NCBI GenBank assembly: GCA_012728155.1
Contig: JAAYFR010000043.1
Coordinates: 1 to 13,335 of the forward strand
Direction: 5' to 3'
Origin: Bacteroidales bacterium
GTDB taxonomy: Bacteria; Bacteroidota; Bacteroidia; Bacteroidales; Dysgonomonadaceae
Length of the DNA: 13,335 nt
The notes beneath the pieces were generated by a model. It had not been told where the DNA came from. It saw only the letters and a list, made by a program, of their open reading frames with translations, and made no database searches. Shown here piece by piece: positions 6,280 through 13,335 of the stretch. Made by a program: the position numbers and the translations under genes. Position 1 is the first letter of the stretch. Each line of letters starts with the position of its first letter.

Positions 6280-7581
6280 ATGCTGGAAAAATTATTTAAA
6301 CTGAAACAAAATAAGACAACTGTACGCACCGAACTGGTGGCAGGGGTCATTACTTTTCTTACCATGTCCTATATCTTAGTGGTGAATCCCAGTATTCTGG
6401 GAGCAACCGGGATGGACAAGGAGGCGCTTTTTACCGCGACGGCATTGGCTACTCTGGTGGGCACTCTTTTCATGGCTTTTATCCCTAATCTGCCGATTGC
6501 GCAGGCACCCGGTATGGGACTCAACTCCTTTTTCGCCTTCTCAGTGGTGATAGGACTGGGATATTCATGGCAGATGGCATTGACAGCCGTTTTTATTCAG
6601 GGTATTATCTTCGTGCTGCTTACTTTCTTCAATATCCGTGAGTTGATTGTAAGAAGTATTCCCAACACCATCAAGAATGCAATTCCTGTGGGGATCGGCC
6701 TTTTCATCACTTTACTCGGTTTGCAGAACGCGGGGTTGATTGTGAAGGATGAAAATACAATGGTCACTTTGGGTGCCATGTCCAACCCCCATGTATGGGT
6801 AGCGCTGTTGGGATTGATCCTTACGGCGGTGCTCTATTATAAAAAAGTGCACGGTGCTTTCCTTATCGGGATTGCTGCCGCCACTATCTTTGCCATTACC
6901 CTTGGAGAAGTGCATATGCCGGAGGGAAGTTTGGTAACTCTTCCCCCTGATATTTCACCCATTCTGGTGAAATTCGAATGGACCAATATTTTTACGTTCG
7001 ACATGCTGATCGTGGTCTTCACCTTTCTCTTTGTGAATATGTTCGACACCATTGGCACGTTGTTGGGTGTGGCTTCGAAGATTGGGATTACCGACGAAAA
7101 TGGCGACTTCCCGCAGCTCAAACGGGCGCTTTTCGCGGATGCATTGGGAACTACCGTCGGTGCAGTATTGGGAACCAGCACCGTTACCTCTTATGTGGAA
7201 AGTGCTTCGGGTGTGGCTGTCGGAGGCCGTACCGGGCTGACAGCTCTCTCAACGGCTATTATGTTCGGTCTGGCGCTCTTCTTTGCCCCGCTTTTCCTGA
7301 TGGTACCTGCTTCGGCAACCGCTCCAGCGTTGATATTGGTCGGACTGTTTATGATTAGCTCCGTGGTGAAGATCAATTTCGAAGATATGACCGAAGCTTT
7401 GCCTGCATTTCTCACGATTGTGATGATGCCGTTTGCTTTCAGTATTGCTCAGGGAATTGTGTTTGGTATGCTCTCTTTTGTTTTCCTGAAAACATTGAGT
7501 GGAAAATTCAAACAGATCTCTGTCACCATGTGGGTAATTTTTGTGCTGTTTATCATCAAGATGGTAATTGACGCAGTCTAA
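6280..7581 (+). CDS. NCS2-family purine permease, AzgA/PbuG-like (adenine/guanine/hypoxanthine)
   Basis: Inner-membrane nucleobase:cation symporter of the AzgA-like branch of NCS2; 433 residues with about 12-14 membrane segments, the usual size. Seen: TELVAGVITFLTMSYILVVNP at about 17-37 (written in two overlapping parts: TELVAGVITFLTM and TMSYILVVNP), QAPGMGLNSFF at 75-85 (the AzgA-type TM3 signature), NMFDTIGTLLGVA at 253-265 with Asp256 (TM8), and STVTSYVESASGVAVGGRTG at 300-319 with Glu307 (TM10 substrate/proton site). These motifs separate it from the uracil/xanthine branch. It follows the Tsx-like gene after 18 bases and ends before a strong hairpin, so the two make a complete short operon. 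The exact purine cannot be read from the sequence. Confidence 0.93.
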   Translation: MLEKLFKLKQNKTTVRTELVAGVITFLTMSYILVVNPSILGATGMDKEALFTATALATLVGTLFMAFIPNLPIAQAPGMGLNSFFAFSVVIGLGYSWQMALTAVFIQGIIFVLLTFFNIRELIVRSIPNTIKNAIPVGIGLFITLLGLQNAGLIVKDENTMVTLGAMSNPHVWVALLGLILTAVLYYKKVHGAFLIGIAAATIFAITLGEVHMPEGSLVTLPPDISPILVKFEWTNIFTFDMLIVVFTFLFVNMFDTIGTLLGVASKIGITDENGDFPQLKRALFADALGTTVGAVLGTSTVTSYVESASGVAVGGRTGLTALSTAIMFGLALFFAPLFLMVPASATAPALILVGLFMISSVVKINFEDMTEALPAFLTIVMMPFAFSIAQGIVFGMLSFVFLKTLSGKFKQISVTMWVIFVLFIIKMVIDAV

Positions 7582-7606
7582 TTGAGTTGACAATATTTTA
7601 TCATTC

Positions 7607-7635
7607 AGTCCCGTTAAATTAATTTTAGCGGGACT
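7607..7635 (+). terminator. Strong hairpin closing the purine-uptake unit
   Basis: AGTCCCG (7607-7613) pairs with CGGGACT (7629-7635), extended by a T-G pair and four A-T pairs (7614-7618 with 7624-7628). The result is a stem of about 12 bp around a 5-base loop. It lies 26 bases past the permease stop and about 70 bases before the efp promoter, the expected place for a terminator. The following sequence is TAATTG, not a T-run, so it is not a canonical intrinsic terminator; it may work with Rho or protect the 3' end. Confidence 0.65.
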
Positions 7636-7683
7636 TAATTGTCTGTAGTCGGTTGATTTTCTGTTGTCACTCGCTGCAATTGC

Positions 7684-7714
7684 TTGTATATTCCGGTTGA
7701 AATGACTATTTTTG
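7684..7714 (+). promoter_or_regulatory. Promoter of efp unit
   Basis: TTG at 7684-7686, a 20-base spacer, and TATTTTTG at 7707-7714, a perfect -7 match to the Bacteroidota consensus. Expected transcription start is near 7721, giving a leader of about 33 bases that is A/T-rich and lacks a Shine-Dalgarno sequence. Confidence 0.75.
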
Positions 7715-7753
7715 CGTTCTAAATCAATATAAAATCGTAACAATTAATATTTT

Positions 7754-8320
7754 ATGGCAACAACTGCTGATTTTAGGAATGGGATGTGTATCGATCTGGA
7801 GGGGCAATATTTTGTTATTGTGGAGTTTCTCCATGTGAAGCCAGGTAAAGGTGCTGCTTTTGTCCGTACCAAACTAAAAAATGTGACGACGGGGCGTATC
7901 CTTGAAAAAACATTCAACTCGGGCGTGAAAGTGGATGAGGTACGTATTGAACGTCGCCCGTTCCAGTATCTTTACAAGGATGATATGGGATATAACTTCA
8001 TGAATACCGAGACATTCGAACAGATTCCTCTTCCTGAAGAACAGATTGAAGGGGTGAAATTTCTGAAAGAGGGTGATGTGGTGGAAGTGCAGATTCATGC
8101 CGAGAGTGGTACTATTCTTACTGCTGAGATGCCGACACATGTAGTGCTTGAAGTGACTTATACCGAACCGGGCATCAAGGGTGATACCGCTACCAATACG
8201 TTGAAACCCGCTACTGTGGAGACAGGTGCGGAGGTGCGTGTTCCCCTGTTTATCAATACGGGAGAAAAGGTTAAAGTTGATACCCGTGATGGCTCATATG
8301 TGGAGCGTGTCAGGGTGTAG
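7754..8320 (+). CDS. efp: Elongation factor P
   Basis: Cytoplasmic translation factor that binds between the ribosomal P and E sites and relieves stalling on polyproline stretches. The 188 residues equal the family's usual length. Three domains: an N-terminal KOW-like domain (about 1-65) and two OB folds (about 66-128 and 129-188). The functional loop reads HVKPGKGAAFVRTKL at 27-41, with Lys32 at the tip, the residue corresponding to the modified lysine of E. coli EF-P; it is not the Arg type modified by EarP. The C-terminal GEKVKVDTRDGSYVERV is the EF-P signature. It has its own promoter and is followed after 17 bases by the DUF2461 gene. No modification gene (epmA, epmB, earP) is in the window. 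Confidence 0.97.
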   Translation: MATTADFRNGMCIDLEGQYFVIVEFLHVKPGKGAAFVRTKLKNVTTGRILEKTFNSGVKVDEVRIERRPFQYLYKDDMGYNFMNTETFEQIPLPEEQIEGVKFLKEGDVVEVQIHAESGTILTAEMPTHVVLEVTYTEPGIKGDTATNTLKPATVETGAEVRVPLFINTGEKVKVDTRDGSYVERVRV

Positions 8321-8337
8321 TTAGATATTTCAGGCGT

Positions 8338-9000
8338 ATGGATTTCGGTCGCACATTCGATTTTCTTGCCCGGTTGCAGATAAATAACGACCGCAACTGG
8401 TTCCACCAGCATAAATTAGAATATGATGAGATCCGTAGAGATTTTGAAAACTTTATCAACAGACTCATTGTGCCGCTTGCCCAACTCGATCCGGGTATCG
8501 GGCAGGCTACGGCCAGTGAGTCTGTTTTTCGTATTTACCGCGATATCCGTTTCTCACATGATAAAACACCTTATAAAACTCATTTAAGCGCTTTTATTGG
8601 GAATGGAGGAAAGAAAACCCGGTTTGCCGGGTACTATATCCATATAGAGCCGGAGAACTCATTGTTTGCCGGGGGAATCTATTGCCCCGATCCGCCTGCA
8701 TTGGAATCGGTAAGAAATGAAATCTATCATCATCCCGATGAGATAAGGGCCATTCTTGATAATCGGAAGTTCAAGAAAACTTTCCCCGAACTGTCTGACG
8801 AAGATAGGCTTAAAAATCCTCCGAGGGGTTATCCGAAAGATTTTAAGGAAATTGAGCTATTGAAAAACAAACATTTTATTACCCATTATCCGCTTGAAAA
8901 TGAGTTTTTTCTGCGGGAAGGAGTCATTGACTCTATTATGGAGCTCTGTAAGATTCAATATCCGCTTAATGTTTTTTTGAACAGGGCGGTGAAAAGTTGA
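8338..9000 (+). CDS. DUF2461 domain-containing protein (TIGR02453 family)
   Basis: A 220-residue soluble protein filling the whole DUF2461 domain. Family marks seen: NNDRNWF at 16-22 and the core FRIYRDIRFSHDKTPYK at 64-80, which is rich in charged and aromatic residues suggesting an active or binding site, then a conserved AGGIYCPDP near 111-119 and a PPRGYPKDF segment near 161-169. The biochemical role of the family is not established. It sits between efp and yaaA on the same strand with gaps of 17 and 4 bases, so it is probably expressed from the efp promoter. No signal peptide or membrane segment is visible. Confidence 0.92.
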   Translation: MDFGRTFDFLARLQINNDRNWFHQHKLEYDEIRRDFENFINRLIVPLAQLDPGIGQATASESVFRIYRDIRFSHDKTPYKTHLSAFIGNGGKKTRFAGYYIHIEPENSLFAGGIYCPDPPALESVRNEIYHHPDEIRAILDNRKFKKTFPELSDEDRLKNPPRGYPKDFKEIELLKNKHFITHYPLENEFFLREGVIDSIMELCKIQYPLNVFLNRAVKS

Positions 9001-9004
9001 CGAT

Positions 9005-9766
9005 ATGCAAATAATTCTTTCACCGGCTAAATTGATGGATTTCTCGGATGAAATGAAAAAGGTGAAATCCACCAGGCCGTTGTTTCCCGAAAAGAGCAAG
9101 GAGCTGATATCCGTTTGCCGGCAGTTGTCGGAAAGGGAGATTGCGGCAGAGATGGCGATCAACGCTAAAATGGCGCGTGAAGTGTATGAATATTTCCAGA
9201 TGTATGATCTCCGGTCTACCCCTAAACAATCGGCGGCCCTTGCCTATAACGGGATTGCCTATAAGGGGTTGAATGCCCATGATTTCTCAACGGAAGATTT
9301 TGCATTTGCCCAGCGGCATCTCAACATCATTTCAGGGTTATATGGTATTGTCCGTCCGTTGGATGCGATCAGGCCTTATCGATTGGAGATGCAACGGAAA
9401 ATTGTGCCGCCGGGATATAGGACCCTTTATGATTTCTGGGAAGAGACGGTCAATGAACATCTCTCCAAAAAACTCCGGCAAGGGGATAAGACCATTATTA
9501 ATGTGGCATCAAAGGAGTATGCGAAGGTCGTTCGGCGAAACAGGTTGCCGAAAGGGACAAGGATCATCGATATCCAGTTTCTACAGCAGGAGAACGATAC
9601 ATTGAAGCAGATTGTGGTGCATTCCAAGAAGGCACGTGGATTGATGTCCCGATTTATCATCAAAAACAGGTTGATCGATCCTGAGGAGGTGAAGGGTTTC
9701 GATTGTGAAGGTTATTTTTTCTATCCTGCCCTTTCGACGAAGGATAGTTGGGTGTTTGTGAGGTGA
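9005..9766 (+). CDS. yaaA: Peroxide stress protein YaaA family (DUF328)
   Basis: A cytoplasmic protein of 253 residues, close to E. coli YaaA (258). In E. coli the family limits free intracellular iron and so reduces Fenton-type DNA damage under hydrogen peroxide; the biochemistry is only partly known. Seen: the N-terminal signature ILSPAKLMDF at 4-13, YNGIAYKGL at 81-89, GLYGIVRPLDAIRPYRLEM at 111-129, NVASKEYAKVV at 166-176, and the lysine/arginine-rich KKARGLMSRFIIKNR segment near 208-222, which could contact DNA. It starts 4 bases after the DUF2461 stop, so it is the last gene of the efp unit. Family call is firm; the stress role in this organism is inferred from homologues. Confidence 0.95.
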   Translation: MQIILSPAKLMDFSDEMKKVKSTRPLFPEKSKELISVCRQLSEREIAAEMAINAKMAREVYEYFQMYDLRSTPKQSAALAYNGIAYKGLNAHDFSTEDFAFAQRHLNIISGLYGIVRPLDAIRPYRLEMQRKIVPPGYRTLYDFWEETVNEHLSKKLRQGDKTIINVASKEYAKVVRRNRLPKGTRIIDIQFLQQENDTLKQIVVHSKKARGLMSRFIIKNRLIDPEEVKGFDCEGYFFYPALSTKDSWVFVR

Positions 9767-9788
9767 TGTAAGAGTCAAGAATCGAAAC

Positions 9789-9825
9789 TTTGAAAGCGGA
9801 AAATTAAAATATTTCACTATATTTG
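9789..9825 (+). promoter_or_regulatory. Possible promoter of radC unit
   Basis: TATATTTG at 9818-9825 matches TAnnTTTG perfectly and lies 28 bases before the radC ATG. A TTTG occurs at 9789-9792, but the 25-base spacer is longer than the usual 19-21, so the -33 part is doubtful. The 87-base gap after yaaA fits a new transcription unit here. Confidence 0.5.
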
Positions 9826-9853
9826 TTCTGTCTAACTCTGAAAGAAAGCCGTT

Positions 9854-10543
9854 ATGAGCAAGCTAAGCATCAAACAGTGGGCGGAGGAAGACCGCCCCCG
9901 TGAAAAATTACTGCTGAAAGGTGTTTCCGTACTTTCCGATTCGGAGCTTCTCGCCATCCTTATCGGGTCGGGTAATGATCGACAAAGTGCGGTTGAGTTG
10001 AGTCAGGATATTTTATCGAAAGCCGGGAATGATTTGAACCAGTTGGCCCGGATGAGTGTGTCGGATTTGATCAATAATTTCCGGGGAATCGGGCAAGCCA
10101 AAGCGGTCACTTTAATTGCTGCACTTGAGCTGGGCCGACGGAGGAAGGCTATTGAAACACCCCGGAAGAAAAAGATTACTTCGTCGAAGGTTGCCTATGA
10201 TTATTTATTCCCTCGGCTATCCGATCTGAACCATGAAGAGACCTGGGCTTTACTGACTGATCGGTCAAACAAAGTACTTAGTATTATCCAGGTGAGTCGC
10301 GGCGGAATATCGGGCACGGTGGTGGACATCCGGTTGATCCTTCGGGAGGCGCTCAATCTGTATGCATCGGGGATTATCCTCGGGCACAATCACCCTTCCG
10401 GACAATGCAGGCCCAGCACGCAAGATACTCATCTCACCCGGAAACTGAAGGAGGCTGCCCAGTGGATGGATATCTCACTGTTGGATCATATCATCGTGTG
10501 CGGCGACACTTATTTCAGTTTTGCGGATGAAGGAATTATCTGA
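9854..10543 (+). CDS. radC: RadC family protein (JAB/MPN domain, UPF0758)
   Basis: A 229-residue member of the RadC family. The N-terminal half is a helix-hairpin-helix-like region: DRPREKLL at 13-20, then RGIGQAKAVTLIAALELGRR at 77-96. The C-terminal half (about 105-229) is a JAB1/MPN metalloprotease-like domain with the metal motif H178-N-H180-P-S182 and Asp191 in GHNHPSGQCRPSTQD. Despite the name, a DNA-repair role is not established for the family; a metal-dependent hydrolase fold is what the sequence shows. The common GHNHPSGDPxPSxxD form differs here in the Gly-Gln-Cys-Arg stretch, but all metal ligands are present. It is followed after 48 bases by the MIP18-family gene. Confidence 0.95.
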   Translation: MSKLSIKQWAEEDRPREKLLLKGVSVLSDSELLAILIGSGNDRQSAVELSQDILSKAGNDLNQLARMSVSDLINNFRGIGQAKAVTLIAALELGRRRKAIETPRKKKITSSKVAYDYLFPRLSDLNHEETWALLTDRSNKVLSIIQVSRGGISGTVVDIRLILREALNLYASGIILGHNHPSGQCRPSTQDTHLTRKLKEAAQWMDISLLDHIIVCGDTYFSFADEGII

Positions 10544-10591
10544 TGCGATTAAACAATATGCCGGGCAATCGGTTTAATAAAAAAAAAGATT

Positions 10592-10909
10592 ATGAACGAA
10601 GAGTTACAAGCTTTACAAGATAAGATAGTGGTGATGCTCCGTACGGTGTATGACCCTGAAATACCGGTGAATATTTATGATTTAGGAATGATTTACGATG
10701 TGGATGTCGACGATGAGAACAATGTCACTGTCGAGATGACATTCACCTCACCCAGTTGTCCCGCTGCCGATTTCATCTTGATGGATGTGCAGTTGAAGGT
10801 GGAATCGATTCCGGAGGTTAATAAAGTAGAGATCGATCTCACTTTCGATCCCCCATGGGACCGGTCGATGATGAGCGAAGAGGCATTGTTGGAGCTGGGG
10901 ATGATGTAA
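10592..10909 (+). CDS. MIP18-family (DUF59) iron-sulfur cluster assembly protein, SufT-like
   Basis: A 105-residue single-domain protein of the MIP18/DUF59 family, linked to maturation or delivery of Fe-S clusters in the cytoplasm. Seen: YDPEIPVNIYDLGMIYDV at 20-37, the family's DPE...NIxDLGxIY core, and TSPSCPAADF at 52-61 with the conserved Cys56, the residue thought to bind an Fe-S cluster or metal. The C-terminal FDPPWDRSMMSEEALLELG is typical. No suf genes are in the window, so this is a standalone copy between radC and lpxH. The leader carries a run of nine A residues just before the ATG, in keeping with the phylum's lack of Shine-Dalgarno sites. Confidence 0.93.
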   Translation: MNEELQALQDKIVVMLRTVYDPEIPVNIYDLGMIYDVDVDDENNVTVEMTFTSPSCPAADFILMDVQLKVESIPEVNKVEIDLTFDPPWDRSMMSEEALLELGMM

Positions 10910-10928
10910 GTGAGGGATAGAAGACTGG

Positions 10929-11684
10929 TTGAATAAATTGATTGTGAGGAGTAAAATCTATTTTCTTGCCGATGCCCACCTGGGTTCTAAATCGCATGTC
11001 GATTCTGTAGACACGGAACGTAAATTGTGCCGTTGGCTCGATGAGGTGAAGCGTGATGCCGCTGTCATCTTCTTGATGGGAGATATCTTCGATTACTGGT
11101 ATGAGTACAGGTATGTGGTGCCCCGAGGATTTACACGGCTACTTGGGAAATTGGGTGAATTGACCGATGATGGAGTAGAAATTCATTTCTTTGCCGGGAA
11201 TCATGACCTTTGGCTGGGAGATTACCTTCCCAAAGAGTGCGGGTTGATTCTTCATTTGGAGCCATATATTACTGTCGTGAAGGGAAAGAAGTTTTACCTT
11301 GCCCATGGTGATGGGCTGGGTGATGGATCACCTTCGTTTTATCTCTTAAGAAAACTGTTTCATAGTAAGTGGCTCCGAAAATGTTTTTCGGCTATTCATC
11401 CCCGGTGGACGATACCCTTGGCACACGGGTGGTCCGCCAACAGCCGCAAGAATGGGGGGCTGATGCCCTATCTGGGTGAAGAAGGTGAACACCTGATCCG
11501 TTTCTCAAAAGAGAGGCTCAAGGAGATGCCCGATATCAACTACTTTATTTTTGGACACCGCCACGTCTTGCTTGATTTGCCTATTGCCGAAGAGAGTCGT
11601 GTGGTTATGTTAGGTGACTGGATCACTCTTTTCTCCTATGCGGAGTTTGATGGGGATACCTTGCAATTGAAGCAGTGGAGTTGA
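10929..11684 (+). CDS. lpxH: UDP-2,3-diacylglucosamine diphosphatase (LpxH-type metallophosphoesterase)
   Basis: Peripheral inner-membrane hydrolase that splits UDP-2,3-diacylglucosamine to lipid X and UMP, the fourth step of lipid A synthesis. All calcineurin-like metal motifs are present (numbering from the first TTG): DAHLG with Asp15/His17, GDIFD with Asp52, GNHD at 90-93, AHGDGLGDG with His126, and FGHRH with His210/His212. Length 251 is usual for LpxH (about 240-260). No ATG precedes the conserved start. In-frame candidates after the stop at 10911-10913 are TTG at 10929, TTG at 10938 and GTG at 10944; the last would give MRSKIYFLADAHLG, the length most like homologues. It is 19 bases after the MIP18-family gene, and its stop is 3 bases from the convergent trmH-like stop. 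Confidence 0.9.
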   Translation: MNKLIVRSKIYFLADAHLGSKSHVDSVDTERKLCRWLDEVKRDAAVIFLMGDIFDYWYEYRYVVPRGFTRLLGKLGELTDDGVEIHFFAGNHDLWLGDYLPKECGLILHLEPYITVVKGKKFYLAHGDGLGDGSPSFYLLRKLFHSKWLRKCFSAIHPRWTIPLAHGWSANSRKNGGLMPYLGEEGEHLIRFSKERLKEMPDINYFIFGHRHVLLDLPIAEESRVVMLGDWITLFSYAEFDGDTLQLKQWS

Positions 11685-11687
11685 TTG

Positions 11688-12224
11688 CTATTCTTTTAGC
11701 TGCTGAAAGAAATCCCATATTACAATACCTGCCGTTACAGACACGTTGAGGGAGTGTTTGGTGCCGTACTGTGGAATTTCGATACAACCATCGGAAGCGT
11801 TTATCACCTCTTGTGCTACGCCATGTACTTCGTGGCCGAAGATTACTCCATATTTTCCCCCTTTTTTCAGTTTAATATCCCTCAGTGAGATACTATTCTC
11901 CACCTGTTCAATGGAGAAGAGGGTATATCCCTCTCTTTTCAGCGCTTCCACTGCCGCAAGAGTCTCTCCAAAATAGCGCCATTTTACCGCATCTTCGGCT
12001 CCCAGGGCACTTTTATGAATTTCCACATCGGGCGGGGTGGCACTAATTCCGCAAAGCAGAATCTCCTCCAATCGAAAAGCATCCCCCGTCCGGAATACCG
12101 AACCGATATTGTGTCGGCTACGCACGTTGTCGAGTACTACCACCAATGGGATTTTGTCCGCTTTCCGAAATTCTTCGGGCGAGATGCGGTTCAGCTCTTC
12201 TATCTTTAATTTTCGTCGTTGCAT
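11688..12224 (-). CDS. RNA methyltransferase, SpoU/TrmH family (SPOUT)
   Basis: A 178-residue SPOUT methyltransferase that would add a methyl group to a ribose 2'-hydroxyl of tRNA or rRNA, using S-adenosylmethionine bound in a trefoil knot. The three family motifs are visible: NVRSRHNIGSVFRTGDAF at 33-50 with Asn39 and Arg45, VIFGHEVHGV at 127-136 (usually FGxExxGV), and EIPQYGTKHSLNVSVTAGI at 149-167 with Asn160. It lacks the N-terminal RNA-binding extension of RlmB, so it is a minimal catalytic-domain version; TrmH- or TrmL-like function is possible but the target base cannot be read from sequence. It starts 15 bases after the glycosyltransferase stop and converges on lpxH with only 3 bases between stop codons. 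Confidence 0.92.
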   Translation of the reverse strand: MQRRKLKIEELNRISPEEFRKADKIPLVVVLDNVRSRHNIGSVFRTGDAFRLEEILLCGISATPPDVEIHKSALGAEDAVKWRYFGETLAAVEALKREGYTLFSIEQVENSISLRDIKLKKGGKYGVIFGHEVHGVAQEVINASDGCIEIPQYGTKHSLNVSVTAGIVIWDFFQQLKE

Positions 12225-12239
12225 AAGGAGTAAAAATGA

Positions 12240-13001
12240 CTATTTCAATATTGCCCGGATCACAAACCAGATATGATGAAAAAAAGTAGAGAGATCACCG
12301 TAATATTTTGCCATAATATGGTAACGCTCTTTTAGTGATGCTTTGCGATTGGCGGTAGTCATTCCTTCGTTCAGGTAGTTGATCAGTACGAGGTGGGTAT
12401 TGTGAATGGATGAAGTTTTCTTCATCATTCGGATGCACCAGTCGAAGTCGGATGAGAAGCGATAGGAGAGGTCGTAGGGCTCGACCAGCTCTCGTTTCAC
12501 GACAAAAGCTTGGTGGCACACCAGCATCCCCTGCTTAAAACTCTGCCAGGTAAGTCTCTTGGGAGCTCTCAGTCGGCGCATATGGAGAAAAGAGCCTTTA
12601 TCATTTACGATGGCCGTTTCTCCATAGAGGATATCGGGTTGTTCTTGCGGATCGAACGAGTGCATCATCTTTTCTACGCTATCGGGCGCAAAAAAGGTGT
12701 CTCCCGCATTCAGGAAGCAGAGATAATCACCTGAAGCCATCCCGATGGCCTTGTTCATGGCGTCGTATAGCCCATGGTCGGGTTCACTAATCCATCGTAT
12801 CTTCTGTTTTTCATCTTCCCCATTTTGGAGATCGCCTCTCTCATCCGCATATTTTCGGATCAGTTCTACCGTTCCGTCGCGCGACGCTCCGTCCACAATC
12901 AGGTGTTCCAGACTGTGGTATGTCTGTCCCTGTACGCTTTTCAGCGTTCTTTCCAATGTTTTTTCGGCGTTATATGTGACGGTGATGATGGATAGTTTCA
13001 T
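12240..13001 (-). CDS. Family 2 glycosyltransferase (WfgS/WcaE-like)
   Basis: A 253-residue GT-A fold glycosyltransferase acting at the cytoplasmic side of the inner membrane, probably in lipopolysaccharide or capsule assembly. Seen: LSIITVTYNAEKTLERTLKS at 3-22 (nucleotide-binding start), VDGASRDGT at 36-44, EPDHGLYDAMNKA at 73-85, LNAGD at 97-101 in the place of the DXD metal motif, and SSDFDWCIRM in the acceptor/catalytic region. I chose the ATG at 12999-13001 (MKLSIITVTYN), although the frame is open 30 codons further: those codons lie over the end of the upstream methyltransferase gene, and the family begins at this point. Stop and start overlap by one base (TAATG), so the two are probably coupled. 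The sugar is unknown. Confidence 0.93.
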   Translation of the reverse strand: MKLSIITVTYNAEKTLERTLKSVQGQTYHSLEHLIVDGASRDGTVELIRKYADERGDLQNGEDEKQKIRWISEPDHGLYDAMNKAIGMASGDYLCFLNAGDTFFAPDSVEKMMHSFDPQEQPDILYGETAIVNDKGSFLHMRRLRAPKRLTWQSFKQGMLVCHQAFVVKRELVEPYDLSYRFSSDFDWCIRMMKKTSSIHNTHLVLINYLNEGMTTANRKASLKERYHIMAKYYGDLSTFFHHIWFVIRAILK

Positions 13002-13335
13002 TATTTGCGTGCATAAATGGCAATATAGGGTGATAATAATCTTCCTTTTATTGGGAATAGTTTGATAGCATAGCTCAACATCTTCACCCATTTTCTCCTC
13101 TTTTGATGTTCCGGTTTTGGCTCGAGCCAGACCATTGGTTTCCCGAGATAATCAACTGAAATATCATGAAGATTAAATGGTTGCATGATCTCTTTCAGAT
13201 AGGATATTTGCATCGATTGCAGGTTATGGGCTTCGAGGTTCTCTCTGTCGAACCGTCGCTGTAGTGCTCCATTCAATCCCAAGAAGTTGGGAATAAGTAT
13301 CAATAGTTGTCCGTTCTCCGATAGCAGTTCCACAT
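13001..13335 (-). CDS. Class I SAM-dependent methyltransferase, C-terminal part (N-terminus off the right edge)
   Basis: About 111 residues are visible and the frame runs off the window, so the true start and SAM-binding motif I are not seen. The visible start, LLSENGQLLILIPNFLGLNG, matches the end of the class I methyltransferase core: the helix and strand after motif III, where LxxGGxLxxxxPN is usual. After it comes RRFDRENLEAHNLQSM, then a C-terminal segment ending in the basic, hydrophobic LFPIKGRLLSPYIAIYARK. It precedes a glycosyltransferase with a one-base overlap, suggesting it modifies a polysaccharide or lipid-linked sugar. The family call rests on a fragment and is moderate. Confidence 0.68.
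   Translation of the reverse strand, partial: VELLSENGQLLILIPNFLGLNGALQRRFDRENLEAHNLQSMQISYLKEIMQPFNLHDISVDYLGKPMVWLEPKPEHQKRRKWVKMLSYAIKLFPIKGRLLSPYIAIYARK

Noticed and set aside
7249..7743. 164-codon open frame on the minus strand over the purine permease end and the gap before efp
   Set aside because: It is antisense to a clear membrane-protein gene, covers the hairpin and efp promoter, and its Asn/His/Lys/Arg-rich product has no family-like features.
1..13335. CRISPR array, insertion sequence, prophage or defence island
   Set aside because: No spaced direct repeats, transposase, integrase or terminal inverted repeats seen; nearly all genes are conserved core or transport functions.

Overview
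The window is a chromosomal, mostly housekeeping stretch from a member of the Bacteroidota, most likely order Bacteroidales (Parabacteroides/Dysgonomonadaceae-like; the genus is inference). Three things point there. Several genes are preceded by the Bacteroidota promoter form, TTG then about 19-21 bases then TAnnTTTG. Starts have A/T-rich leaders instead of strong Shine-Dalgarno sequences. The proteins themselves (DUF5020 outer-membrane protein, short AroA, LpxH-type phosphatase, standalone MIP18-family protein) are the forms usual in that phylum.

Left part, minus strand (1-5170). Two transcription units read leftward. The first has its own promoter at about 2265 and runs aroA (shikimate pathway), a small membrane-anchored protein with a CCGAHEIC motif, then a zinc/manganese-type ABC permease cut by the left edge; the gaps are 5 and 4 bases. 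The second starts from a textbook promoter at 5196-5225 and runs cysS then a sodium:neurotransmitter-type symporter, with one base between stop and start.

Centre (5171-5535) is the only long gene-free stretch. It is a divergent control region with a perfect 16-bp palindrome, a second 9-bp stem-loop and promoters pointing both ways.

Right part, plus strand (5536-11684). A Tsx-like outer-membrane barrel protein is followed after 18 bases by an AzgA-type purine permease, suggesting one uptake route across both membranes. A strong hairpin closes that unit. A new promoter then starts efp, a DUF2461 gene and yaaA. Next comes radC with its own promoter, a MIP18-family Fe-S assembly gene and an lpxH-type gene that lacks an ATG start.

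Right end, minus strand (11688-13335). A methyltransferase (cut by the right edge), a family 2 glycosyltransferase and a SpoU/TrmH-family RNA methyltransferase are packed as one unit converging on lpxH. I see no mobile element, CRISPR array, tRNA, rRNA or defence system. The least explained items are the small Cys/His-motif protein and the structured 5.2-5.5 kb control region.
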